Assembly (NCBI GenBank): GCA_025060615.1
Contig: JANXBS010000001.1
Coordinates: 95,577-159,576, forward strand
DNA: 64,000 nt
DNA from: Anaerolineae bacterium
GTDB lineage: Bacteria; Chloroflexota; Anaerolineae; DUEN01
Reading direction: 5' to 3'
The position numbers and the translations under genes were made by a program. The notes beneath the pieces were generated by a model. It saw only the letters and a program-made list of their open reading frames with translations. It had not been told where the DNA came from and made no database searches. Positions within the stretch are counted from its first letter, which is position 1; each line of letters starts with the position of its first letter. Of this stretch, positions 44,462 to 52,076 are shown in pieces.

Positions 44462-45415
44462 TCACCTCATGTGGGCGAACGCTTCGACAAAGCGCGGCAC
44501 CGCAGGACCGAGAATCACCACGAACAACGCCGGGAAGATGAACAAGATCAGAGGGAAAAGCATCTTCGTGGGCGCTTTACGGGCCTGCTCCTCGGCCCAC
44601 TGACGGCGACGCATGCGCAGTTGTTCGGATTGGACATGCAGGATCTCTGCGATGCTTACCCCTAGGCGATCGGCCTGGATAAGGACCGCCACGAACGAGT
44701 GTACCTCTGGCACATCGACGCGCTCGGCCATGTGCCGCAGTGCCTCGACGCGTCGCACCCCCATGCGGATCTCGCTGACGACACGGCCGAACTCCCGACT
44801 GAGCGGGTTATCCCACTTTTCGGCCACCTTCAACAGCGCGGCATCGAACCCCAGCCCGGCATCCACGCAGATGCTCAGCATATCCAGGGCGTCGGGCAAG
44901 ATTTTGAGGATCAACGCCTTGCGCCGTTTGATCACGTTCTTAAGCCAAAAGCTGGGCAGGAGCTGCCCGACCAGCGCCCCAGCGATGGAGAACAGGAGCG
45001 CAGCCATCGCCGGCAGACCGCGACTGAAGAAGTACAATGCGGCCAAGCTGCCGACGCACAAGCTGGACAGCAACTTCAGCCCAACGAAGTCGATCGCGCT
45101 GAGGTTCCCCGGCCGGCCCGCGATGATCAACCGACGGCTGATCTCCTCCATGTTGCCCGTCGGCGTGAGTTGCCCCAGCCACTGCAGAAGCTGCCGGAAT
45201 ATGGGCTTGAACACCCGTTCAGATAGGGGCTGCTGCAGCTCCATCTCGTCCGGGGTCTGTGTGATCACCACGTACCGAGCAAAGCGATCTCGTATGGATG
45301 GGGCCTTATAGAGCTGTCTCGCCCCGACCCAGGCCAGGACGACGCCGGCCGTGATCATCCCGCTGATCAGCCAGAGGAAAGACACGGCAACGTAGGGTCC
45401 ATCTTCGACGAGCAT
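44462..45415 (-). CDS. tadC: TadC-like type II secretion F domain protein
   Basis: TadC is the second inner-membrane platform protein of Flp pilus assembly. The 317-residue protein has membrane segments near both ends and a central GspF-like helical region (LPDALDMLSICVDAGLGFDA, LSREFGRVVSEIRMGVRR). GGGAGAGG lies seven bases before the ATG at 45415. It follows tadB by 55 bases. Confidence 0.93.
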   Translation of the reverse strand: MLVEDGPYVAVSFLWLISGMITAGVVLAWVGARQLYKAPSIRDRFARYVVITQTPDEMELQQPLSERVFKPIFRQLLQWLGQLTPTGNMEEISRRLIIAGRPGNLSAIDFVGLKLLSSLCVGSLAALYFFSRGLPAMAALLFSIAGALVGQLLPSFWLKNVIKRRKALILKILPDALDMLSICVDAGLGFDAALLKVAEKWDNPLSREFGRVVSEIRMGVRRVEALRHMAERVDVPEVHSFVAVLIQADRLGVSIAEILHVQSEQLRMRRRQWAEEQARKAPTKMLFPLILFIFPALFVVILGPAVPRFVEAFAHMR

Positions 45416-45470
45416 CGGTAGCCTCTCCCGATCCCTAGAGGCGTCGGGGCACAATCAATTGCGCCCCTTG

Positions 45471-46427
45471 CTATGCCAATTCCTGGTTTAGGATCCGTCG
45501 GATCATCCAGTTGCCGAGGATCATCATCCCCAGCGCAATGCCAGGGATAAAGATCCAGCGCGGCTGGAAGATGGTCATCATATAATCGGGATTGATCACC
45601 AGAAGGATGACGCCCAGGATGAAAGGCATGGCGCTGAGCACATATCCCGTGATCCGCTGCTGCGTGGTCATCACGCTGATCTCACCTTTGATGCGCACCC
45701 GCTCGCGGATGGTGTTGCCGATGGTCTCCAAGATCTCGGCTAGGTTGCCGCCGACCTCGTGCTGAACGGCGATGGCTGTCGCGATGAGCTCGAGGTCATC
45801 GCTGTCCACGCGGCGAACCAAATGGGCTAGGGCCTCTGGAAGCGAGAAGCCGAGAGCGGTCTCCCGGACCACCTTGGAAAACTCCTCGGCAGAGGGGTTA
45901 GGCATCTCCTGGGCCACCACCTCCATGGCATGGAGAAGCCCATATCCTGCCCTTAACGAGCTGACCAACAAGTTCAGCACGTCAGGAAGCTGCTCCTGAA
46001 AAGCCTTCAGGCGCTGATTTTGTAGCCGGCGCAGATAGAAGCGTGGCACTTGGGTGGCGAGGGCCGCCAACGCAAGGCCAGGGATCACCTGCCTTGTGAA
46101 TGCCATCCCGACCAGGAAGCTTACGCTGATCAAGCCTGCGCTGAACAGCATGTACTCAGTGGCCGTAAGCTTCAGGTTCGCCCGCGTCAGTTCTATTTCT
46201 ACACGCTTGGTATAGGCTGATAGAGGGCGCAGAACGAGAGACCAGAAACCTCGCAGCTTTCCATCCCTTACCCGCCTTTCGTCCCTGGGCATTCGCCGAG
46301 GCGTAAAAGTGGCAGGAACCGATTCCAAGCGTGCCTCGATCTTGGCCTCAGTGCTGCTTAGCCGGTAAATCCCAACGAAAAAGGCCAGCACAGCGCTAGA
46401 GATCAAAAGTGGGATCATCCAAAGCAT
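45471..46427 (-). CDS. tadB: TadB-like type II secretion F domain protein
   Basis: The 318-residue protein is the platform partner of TadC: LPDVLNLLVSSLRAGYGLLH, ALAHLVRRVDSDDLELIATA and the conserved HEVGGNLAEILETI. One N-terminal and three C-terminal membrane segments are seen. GAGGAAAGC precedes the ATG. It lies 12 bases after cpaE. Confidence 0.94.
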   Translation of the reverse strand: MLWMIPLLISSAVLAFFVGIYRLSSTEAKIEARLESVPATFTPRRMPRDERRVRDGKLRGFWSLVLRPLSAYTKRVEIELTRANLKLTATEYMLFSAGLISVSFLVGMAFTRQVIPGLALAALATQVPRFYLRRLQNQRLKAFQEQLPDVLNLLVSSLRAGYGLLHAMEVVAQEMPNPSAEEFSKVVRETALGFSLPEALAHLVRRVDSDDLELIATAIAVQHEVGGNLAEILETIGNTIRERVRIKGEISVMTTQQRITGYVLSAMPFILGVILLVINPDYMMTIFQPRWIFIPGIALGMMILGNWMIRRILNQELA

Positions 46428-46439
46428 CGCCAGCTTTCC

Positions 46440-47735
46440 TCACGAGCCTGAAAGGAGTCCGCGAAGCCGGCTCCACCTGGGGCCACCCGCATTGGCCTGG
46501 ACGGTGGCCGCGGGGGCAAAGTCATTCTGGCTCACCAACCGCTCTGCCATTCGCGCCAGCGAAAGGGCTATCGCGCTCCTGGGATGGCTGAACGCCAGGG
46601 GAATCCCCTGGTTGATCGAGTAAGTGGCCAAAGGGATATCCTCCGGGATAGTAAAAGAGACCTCTACACCCAGGCGCTCTTGGATGTGCTTCGGGGTGAT
46701 CCCACCACGAGCGGTGGCGCGGTTGAGGACTACGTGAATGCGCTCTGGCGAGAATCCAGACCTGTGGACGGCTTCCAAAAAGAGTGCGGCGCGATGTAAC
46801 GCCGGCACCTCTGGCACGACGACCAACAGGAGCTGATCAGCGTGTTGTAATGCCACGGCCGTATAAGGGTCCGAGAGGGGGCCACAATCTATGACCACAT
46901 AGTCAAACAGACGGCCCGCCAGCTCCAGGATGTGCGCCACCCCATCCGGCGAAGGTAACCTTTCGCCGTCCAGCCATTGGGGGCTTAGCAAGACCCAGAC
47001 GCCGCTGGCGTGTTTGAGGAGCACGGATCTCAGCAGATGCTCATCCATGTCGAAGACATCCGGGCCCAAGTCCGCCAGCGTGGTGGTAGGGATGAGGTTC
47101 ATCATCGTGTCCAGGTCTCCCAGGGTATGGCGCACATCCATCAACAGCACTTCCTTTTTCGTTTGCTGGCGAATTAGCAGCGCCAGATTCACCGCGATGG
47201 TGGAACGGCCTGTGCCGTTTTTGGGGCCGATCAGGGCGAAGACGGATGACCGGCGAGAGGCAATGGGCGAAGAACGTCCTCTCTCCCGGTACGTGCTGTG
47301 CTCCTCTGATTTCGCCCCCTCGTTGGAAATGGGACCCAGGCCTAATCTGGCTTGGCGCTCTGATTCGATGGCGTGCACCTCGCGGATGACCGTGCATAGC
47401 TCGTCCGGGCTGAAGGGGTCCAGCACAAACGCGCGCGCGCCGGCCAGCAAAGCTCGCTGCGCACAGCCAGGATCTTCGCGAGGGCACACCGCGATGACCA
47501 CCGCCAGTGGGGCCTGAATCGCCAGCCGGCGCAAGCGATCTTCGGCCCCCTCTAGCGGCTCTCCCACCAGGACGATGTCAGGCGCGGCTTGCTGAGCTAG
47601 GCCGATGGCGTTCTCCAGATCTTGCGCCAGGCCGGCGATGGCCAGATCCTCCTCTGAGAAAATGGCGTTCAAAAGGCGCTCGGTTAGCCCCTGCTCATTG
47701 CTGACGATGAAGATCCGAATGGGCGTTTGTCCCAT
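46440..47735 (-). CDS. cpaE: CpaE/TadZ-like pilus localisation protein with receiver-like and ParA-like domains
   Basis: The 431-residue protein has a receiver-like N-terminus (about 1-120) whose phospho-acceptor site reads DIVLVGEPL, so the Asp is missing. A MinD/ParA-type ATPase domain follows from about residue 160 with a P-loop PKNGTGRST, where the invariant Lys is Arg, then LLMDVRHTLGDLD and DYVVIDCGP. CpaE/TadZ proteins place the pilus machine at a site in the cell; many are weak ATPases. The ATG at 47735 is favoured by GGGGGAGCG upstream; the frame extends 25 codons further. Confidence 0.87.
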   Translation of the reverse strand: MGQTPIRIFIVSNEQGLTERLLNAIFSEEDLAIAGLAQDLENAIGLAQQAAPDIVLVGEPLEGAEDRLRRLAIQAPLAVVIAVCPREDPGCAQRALLAGARAFVLDPFSPDELCTVIREVHAIESERQARLGLGPISNEGAKSEEHSTYRERGRSSPIASRRSSVFALIGPKNGTGRSTIAVNLALLIRQQTKKEVLLMDVRHTLGDLDTMMNLIPTTTLADLGPDVFDMDEHLLRSVLLKHASGVWVLLSPQWLDGERLPSPDGVAHILELAGRLFDYVVIDCGPLSDPYTAVALQHADQLLLVVVPEVPALHRAALFLEAVHRSGFSPERIHVVLNRATARGGITPKHIQERLGVEVSFTIPEDIPLATYSINQGIPLAFSHPRSAIALSLARMAERLVSQNDFAPAATVQANAGGPRWSRLRGLLSGS

Positions 47736-47877
47736 TGCTCGCTCCCCCAACCCCTCTAGCCACGGCCTTTTCCCACCCGAACGGAATGGCCTGGAGTAGA
47801 TCCCTCGCAAACCTGTTGCTTTTGCCTCTCACCTGCCTGTACTTGACCTCACCCGGTGGAGCTGAAGGGCGGTCTCG

Positions 47878-48660
47878 TTATGGCGCGGATGCGGGCGAGA
47901 ATTTGTAACGATCAGCCACATAAGGCATATCCACCGCCTCCGCCTCCAACATCTGCTCGCTGGTGGGGGCGCGCAGGGCGATGTCCAAGATCGCCCCGGA
48001 GTCCTTCAGGAACTTGATGGTGAGGGCATCCTGGGCGCTCACGGCGAAGAGCAAAGCCCCTTTGTTGGATAGTACCGTAGTAGGGCCTTGGTCCTCCTGG
48101 ATGTTGGTCTCCGACAACAGGGGCGGCATCGCCATGGCTGCGATCTCCAGGTTCTGGATTGCGTTCAGGGTGACCAGCTTTTCCTCTGCCACGCTGGGGA
48201 CACGCACCGTGAACAGCAGGTCCACGCGATCGCCCGGCTTGAGAAACCCGAGCTGGCTCATCAAGTCAGACGCGGGCAGGGCGATCACCACTTTGTCCTC
48301 GGGCATGGTGAAGGCGATGTCTCGTCCCTTCACCGTCGGCTCCACCAGCCGGTGGGTCAACACGATCTCGCCGGCGGCGATCTCTTGTCGGGCGATCTTG
48401 CCCACGGCATCCGCCAACGATACGGCGGCCCCGGCCGGCACCAGCTCGGTAGGAACTTGCTTCACAGCTACCTGGCCTTCCCGAATCACGCTTCGCAGGG
48501 GGATGTCCTGCACCGCCACCACCACGGAGCTCATCTCGACCCGCTGTGCCTGGCTCGCGGCGGCCGCTGCCTGCGCCAACATCCGGAAGGACAACAGCCC
48601 GGCTAACAAAGCCAGCACGATTCCGCTGGTAAGCCAAACCCATCCCCGCTTTCGTTGCAT
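47878..48660 (-). CDS. cpaB: CpaB/RcpC-like pilus assembly protein
   Basis: The 260-residue protein has one N-terminal membrane anchor (7-32), then an SAF domain (VVVAVQDIPLRSVIREGQVA, AAGEIVLTHRL) and the RcpC region (VVIALPASDLMSQLGFLKPG). In diderms it supports the secretin; no secretin gene is present here, so its partner in a single-membrane envelope is unclear. GGGAG precedes the ATG. Confidence 0.92.
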   Translation of the reverse strand: MQRKRGWVWLTSGIVLALLAGLLSFRMLAQAAAAASQAQRVEMSSVVVAVQDIPLRSVIREGQVAVKQVPTELVPAGAAVSLADAVGKIARQEIAAGEIVLTHRLVEPTVKGRDIAFTMPEDKVVIALPASDLMSQLGFLKPGDRVDLLFTVRVPSVAEEKLVTLNAIQNLEIAAMAMPPLLSETNIQEDQGPTTVLSNKGALLFAVSAQDALTIKFLKDSGAILDIALRAPTSEQMLEAEAVDMPYVADRYKFSPASAP

Positions 48661-48731
48661 ACGCTGCTCCCAAAGGAGTGATGAGGCACCAAGGTGACCT
48701 GCTCTTCCTTAATAGAAATCTATCGTCTCCT

Positions 48732-49331
48732 CTACCAAACCCGCGGGATCAGGCGCCAACGCACCTGTCGGGCATATTCATGATAGCCAGCGATGAGCTG
48801 CTCTTCGTAATGAATGCGTATAAGGACACAAAGGACGACCAACCCACCTACCGCCAGATTCCGCCAGGACCAGTTCGCTAGGAGATAGCCCGCGTAAAAC
48901 ATCAGCTCGCTAGCGTACATGGGATGCCGGATCCATCGATAGGCTCCCCCCGTACGCAGGCCTCGATCCGCCGGCGCGATCGCAAAGCTGCGGCCTAGTG
49001 AGAGGGCCGCGACGGTGAGGCTGACCAGACTTAACCCTTGGATGATCATTCCCAGCGTCTGCCAGCCTACGGGCGATGAAGACAATCCAAGGACAGGCAA
49101 AACTGTGCTCCCCCAAGCGAACAAGGCTGCGGGCCAGGGGGCGTGCCTTTGCGCCGGCGCCCGCGTCACAAAAAGCCAAACCACCACTGAGTAAAAGAGG
49201 AACAGTCCGAGGTCCATCAGCCTGTGCGCAGTCAAGGCGCGCTGCAAATAGGCTCCGGCATAGATAGCCCAAAGGGTCGCTGCCCCTACATCCAACGCCC
49301 ACTCTCGCCGCGTGCGTCGAGGCGAGTTCAT
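48732..49331 (-). CDS. Isoprenylcysteine/phospholipid methyltransferase-like membrane protein
   Basis: From the chosen ATG the protein has 199 residues and four or five membrane segments. The C-terminal part has the ICMT/PEMT pattern: GGAYRWIRHPMYASELM, then EEQLIAGYHEYARQVRWRLI. Bacterial members are S-adenosylmethionine-dependent methyltransferases with mostly unknown targets. The frame extends to an ATG at 49481 that overlaps the tadG stop, but those 50 extra codons lie in short tandem repeats and look non-coding. Its place between tadG and cpaB is odd. Confidence 0.75.
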   Translation of the reverse strand: MNSPRRTRREWALDVGAATLWAIYAGAYLQRALTAHRLMDLGLFLFYSVVVWLFVTRAPAQRHAPWPAALFAWGSTVLPVLGLSSSPVGWQTLGMIIQGLSLVSLTVAALSLGRSFAIAPADRGLRTGGAYRWIRHPMYASELMFYAGYLLANWSWRNLAVGGLVVLCVLIRIHYEEQLIAGYHEYARQVRWRLIPRVW

Positions 49332-49360
49332 CCCCTGGGCAAATAGAGGCAACGAGGCCA

Positions 49361-49440
49361 CAAGGCGATAAGGTGACAGGGCGACGAGGACTCTTCCCTC
49401 GTTTCTCGTTACCTTGTCTTTCATTCCCTCATCCCTCATC
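49361..49440. repeat. Short tandem repeats in the tadG-methyltransferase spacer
   Basis: Degenerate 8-base units of the form AAGGCGAT/AAGGTGAC/AGGGCGAC lie at about 49362-49386, and two copies of CCCTCAT at 49426-49439. Such short tandem repeats are typical of intergenic DNA and argue against translation from 49481. Confidence 0.5.
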
Positions 49441-49477
49441 CTCGCTGGTTCGACCTTTTGACGACTCGATAATCGGC

Positions 49478-50389
49478 TCATCTTATCAGCCGAACTCCCT
49501 GTAGTCCGAATCGAGGGCCGCCCGGCTCACCGGTGGTGACGCGGCGGATGAAATACCCCCAGATGCGCTTGTTGTTCCCCTGGAAGTCGTAGTTCACCAG
49601 CACAAACTCGCCAAAGCCGGAGATGGTATAGCGGGTGTTCGAGCCTGAGCCGCTGATCCTGTTGTAGAAGAGCACGGTCACGTTGCGGTTCTTCCACAGG
49701 TCTAAGGCGTTGCGGACCTGGGCTCCCACCTTCACACCCGTTTCAGCGGGGACCTGCTGGCCGATCCGCCAATAACCGCTGTTAGAAGGGCTGGCGATGT
49801 TGTCAGCCAGCTCATTAGCACCACCCCCGCCGCCATCCCAGTCCACCCAGCCGAAGGCCCCGGGCGCCTCATGGCGATCATCCCATAGCTCGTAAGTCCG
49901 GCCGTACTCAAAAGCGCCCTCGCGGATAGCTATGGGCAGTAGGTTGCCAGCACCCCCGATCCCGTACAGGCTCGCCTCGCTTTCGGCTGAGGTGGTCATC
50001 TGGTTGATCCCCACGATCGCCGCCAGGAATGTGGGAAAGGTCCGCCGGGCGATGACGTGGACGCCGTACGCGCTCCCCAGCCCTCCCACTGGTTGACCAT
50101 TCCCGTCAATGAAGTAATACGAGAAGGTGTCGGCGCCGTTAGCTTGAGCATAGCGGCCGATCTCCTGGACGATCTCACCGGCCGATTTCCCTAGCCCTAG
50201 AGCTCGCGCGCCGGCGATGGCCGCCAGATCGGCCGCATTCTGCATTCGCCGGTACTGCGCGTAGGCGTAGGCGCCGTCTATGGTCAGGGCTGTCATGGCC
50301 AACAGGGCCACCATGGCCAGGGTGATCACCACCAGCGATTGGCCATCCTCTCGCCCGCGTGAGGGATATAACCGGATGAGCCATCCCAT
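49478..50389 (-). CDS. TadG-like protein
   Basis: The 303-residue protein starts with a basic segment and one membrane helix (QSLVVITLAMVALLAMTALT) followed by the TadG/TadE-type GAYAYAQYRRMQNAADLAAI. The remainder is a large external domain with Gly/Asp-rich loops. It should be a minor pseudopilin-like or anchoring component of the Flp pilus. The ATG at 50389 has AGAGG six bases upstream; the frame is open for 24 codons before it. Confidence 0.85.
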   Translation of the reverse strand: MGWLIRLYPSRGREDGQSLVVITLAMVALLAMTALTIDGAYAYAQYRRMQNAADLAAIAGARALGLGKSAGEIVQEIGRYAQANGADTFSYYFIDGNGQPVGGLGSAYGVHVIARRTFPTFLAAIVGINQMTTSAESEASLYGIGGAGNLLPIAIREGAFEYGRTYELWDDRHEAPGAFGWVDWDGGGGGANELADNIASPSNSGYWRIGQQVPAETGVKVGAQVRNALDLWKNRNVTVLFYNRISGSGSNTRYTISGFGEFVLVNYDFQGNNKRIWGYFIRRVTTGEPGGPRFGLQGVRLIR

Positions 50390-50491
50390 GCTCAACCTCT
50401 GTCTCACCAGCCCCACGTAAGCCTCTTTTCTAGCCAATAAGGCGACAAGATACCGCTGCATTCAGGCCCGGTTGAGGAAGCGGAAAGGCCC

Positions 50492-50509
50492 GGAGGGGCT
50501 TGCCCCTCC
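50492..50509. repeat. G-rich hairpin in the spacer between tadE and tadG
   Basis: GGAGGGGC, two bases and GCCCCTCC form a perfect 8-bp stem. On the plus strand CTTTTTA follows at 50515, but no plus-strand gene feeds it. Confidence 0.5.
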
Positions 50510-50606
50510 AGAAAGCTTTTTACCAGCTTCTCACCCGCCTTTCCCGGCCCACCGGGGAGGTCAGCCGGGCCAGAGAAGGGCAGATAAGAGCTGGAAAGAA
50601 GGTTCT

Positions 50607-50628
50607 TGCGGAGGGAATTCCCTCCGCA
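50607..50628. repeat. 22-base perfect palindrome in the tadE-tadG spacer
   Basis: TGCGGAGGGAA and its exact reverse complement are adjacent, making a full palindrome centred on an EcoRI-like GAATTC. It may be an mRNA hairpin, a processing site or a repeat. Confidence 0.5.
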
Positions 50629-50667
50629 CCTCCCCGCTGATCCGGAGCAAAGCCTCCGCATGGCTCA

Positions 50668-51087
50668 TCATTGGCGCATCGTCGCCGTGGTCTGCAGCCT
50701 GAGCCGCCCATTGTTCCCTAAGATTTGGGCGATCAGCGGGGTGACCGCTTGAAACTCATATGTGACGGACACCGCGACCACACCGGGCTCCGGCAGGGAG
50801 ACGTTGATAGTCAGGCCGGCGGGCTCCAGCCCCGCCACCTTGCTTCGGGCCGCGTTCCGGATCCCTGTCGTATCCCCCGGACGGACCAACCCATAGCGGG
50901 CTCCCTCCTGTGCGGCGGCGGAGATCACGCTGTAGGCGTAGATGCCCCGGCCGAAGTCGAAGATGATCAAGAGGAACAGGGCCAGAACGAGCAGGCCCAG
51001 CGCGAACTCCGTCGCGCTCTGGCCTCCGTCAGGCGCGAGTACGTGAGCATGTTGGCGCGTTTGCGCGCTCCCAGCTCTGTCGCTCAT
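50668..51087 (-). CDS. tadE: TadE-like pseudopilin 1
   Basis: The 139-residue protein has the TadE start: a short hydrophilic leader, GGQSATEFALGLLVLALFLL and FDFGRGIYAYSVISAAAQEG. The rest is a small external domain with VSVTYEF near the end. TadE proteins are minor pseudopilins of Flp pili. It lies 17 bases after the second tadE. Confidence 0.9.
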   Translation of the reverse strand: MSDRAGSAQTRQHAHVLAPDGGQSATEFALGLLVLALFLLIIFDFGRGIYAYSVISAAAQEGARYGLVRPGDTTGIRNAARSKVAGLEPAGLTINVSLPEPGVVAVSVTYEFQAVTPLIAQILGNNGRLRLQTTATMRQ

Positions 51088-51104
51088 GGCTCATCGTCCC
51101 ATTT

Positions 51105-51494
51105 TTAGAAGATCACCGCCTCGGCGGTGGCCCGGATCGTGAGTTGAGAGCTGCCCAGCAGGCCGAAGACGAGCGGCAGGCGATAGCTCACCGTCACCCG
51201 CACAGGGTTGCCGATGCCGGAACCGGATGCGCTGACGGTGGCGTTAGCGGGCTGGAGCCCGCCGCGCTGAAGCTCGTTCGTGGCCGCCGTTCGGATCCCA
51301 TTGACGTCGGTGGGGCGGATGGCGGCGTAGCGCACGGCCTCGCGGGCGGCGTGGTGGGCCACGATGTAAGCCTGCACGCCGCGCCCCATGTCCAGGATCA
51401 AGCCCAGCACGGCGACTAGAAGCGGCAGCAGCAAGGCCAGCTCAACCAAATTCTGGCCGGCATGCTCCGCTTGAGCGCTCGAACGTCCCCCCAT
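51105..51494 (-). CDS. tadE: TadE-like pseudopilin 2
   Basis: The 129-residue protein parallels its neighbour: GQNLVELALLLPLLVAVLGL, DMGRGVQAYIVAHHAAREAV and a C-terminal VRVTVSYRLPLVFG. The pair probably arose by duplication. GAGAGGGG lies five bases before the ATG. Confidence 0.9.
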   Translation of the reverse strand: MGGRSSAQAEHAGQNLVELALLLPLLVAVLGLILDMGRGVQAYIVAHHAAREAVRYAAIRPTDVNGIRTAATNELQRGGLQPANATVSASGSGIGNPVRVTVSYRLPLVFGLLGSSQLTIRATAEAVIF

Positions 51495-51509
51495 TCCAGC
51501 CCCTCTCGT

Positions 51510-51546
51510 AGCAAGGGGGCCCTGGGCGCTCCAGGACCCCCTTGCT
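51510..51546 (-). repeat. Large hairpin directly after the pilin gene
   Basis: AGCAAGGGGG/CCCCCTTGCT (10 bp) continues after one mismatch with CCTGG/CCAGG (5 bp) and a 5-base loop. It starts 20 bases after the flp stop and has no T run, so it could stabilise or process the pilin mRNA and lower expression of the genes beyond. Confidence 0.65.
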
Positions 51547-51565
51547 TGTTTATCCTCACAGGGAC

Positions 51566-51805
51566 TTACCGAGCACCTCCTCCACCTCCTCCTGCCCCCC
51601 CAGTCCCCCCTGTTAGCGCATTGGCAATAGAAGTCAGGATATTGCTGATGTTCCCACCTAAAAGACTCAAAGCGCCAATGGCCACCAAGGCAATTAATGC
51701 CAAGATGAGCCCATATTCCGCGAGGTCCTGACCGCTCTCGTCGCTGGATAGGGCCAATCGCGCTTTGATCACGTACAAGTTGATCCGATCCATCAAGTTA
51801 CGCAT
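51566..51805 (-). CDS. flp: Flp/Fap type IVb pilin
   Basis: The 79-residue prepilin has a 25-residue leader ending in Gly and then QDLAEYGLILALIALVAIGA, with the Glu at +5 and Tyr at +6 typical of Flp pilins. The mature protein would be very short and ends in a Gly-rich tail (GGTGGAGGGGGGAR). GGGAGGT lies just upstream of the ATG. It is the first gene of the operon. No prepilin peptidase gene is in the window. Confidence 0.93.
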   Translation of the reverse strand: MRNLMDRINLYVIKARLALSSDESGQDLAEYGLILALIALVAIGALSLLGGNISNILTSIANALTGGTGGAGGGGGGAR

Positions 51806-51840
51806 GAGAAACCTCCCTTTCCGTAAAATCGCTGCGGATG

Positions 51841-51877
51841 ATTCCGTATACGGGATGAGCCATGGAGGGGGCCCCCT
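51841..51877. promoter_or_regulatory. Two palindromes in the pilin leader
   Basis: CCGTATACGG (51844-51853) and AGGGGGCCCCCT (51866-51877) are perfect palindromes between the predicted transcription start and the flp gene. They may form leader hairpins or bind a regulator. Confidence 0.4.
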
Positions 51878-51892
51878 ACAGCTGGCGACTTC

Positions 51893-51921
51893 AGCATACC
51901 GGATCGGAAGGGGTTTCTCAA
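51893..51921 (-). promoter_or_regulatory. Promoter of the Tad/Flp pilus operon
   Basis: On the minus strand TTGAGA (51921-51916), 17 bases and TATGCT (51898-51893). Predicted start near 51886, about 80 bases before the flp ATG. Confidence 0.6.
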
Positions 51922-51974
51922 TGGTACCACAGAAGGGCAAGACGGCAGAGCGAAGTGGGAGATGGGTACTACGC

Positions 51975-52014
51975 AAAAAGGGAGGTTATAGCGGCTGCGC
52001 CGCCACAACCTCCC
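51975..52014 (-). terminator. Intrinsic terminator of the PA14-domain gene
   Basis: Minus-strand arms GGGAGGTT and AACCTCCC enclose an inner GCGGC/GCCGC hairpin and are followed by TTTTTG. It lies 62 bases after the stop codon and separates this gene from the pilus operon. Confidence 0.8.
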
Positions 52015-52076
52015 CTCCAGAGGAACTTCTCATTCCTAATAAAGGCGGTGCTAGGGTGAGCAGCGCATACAATGGT

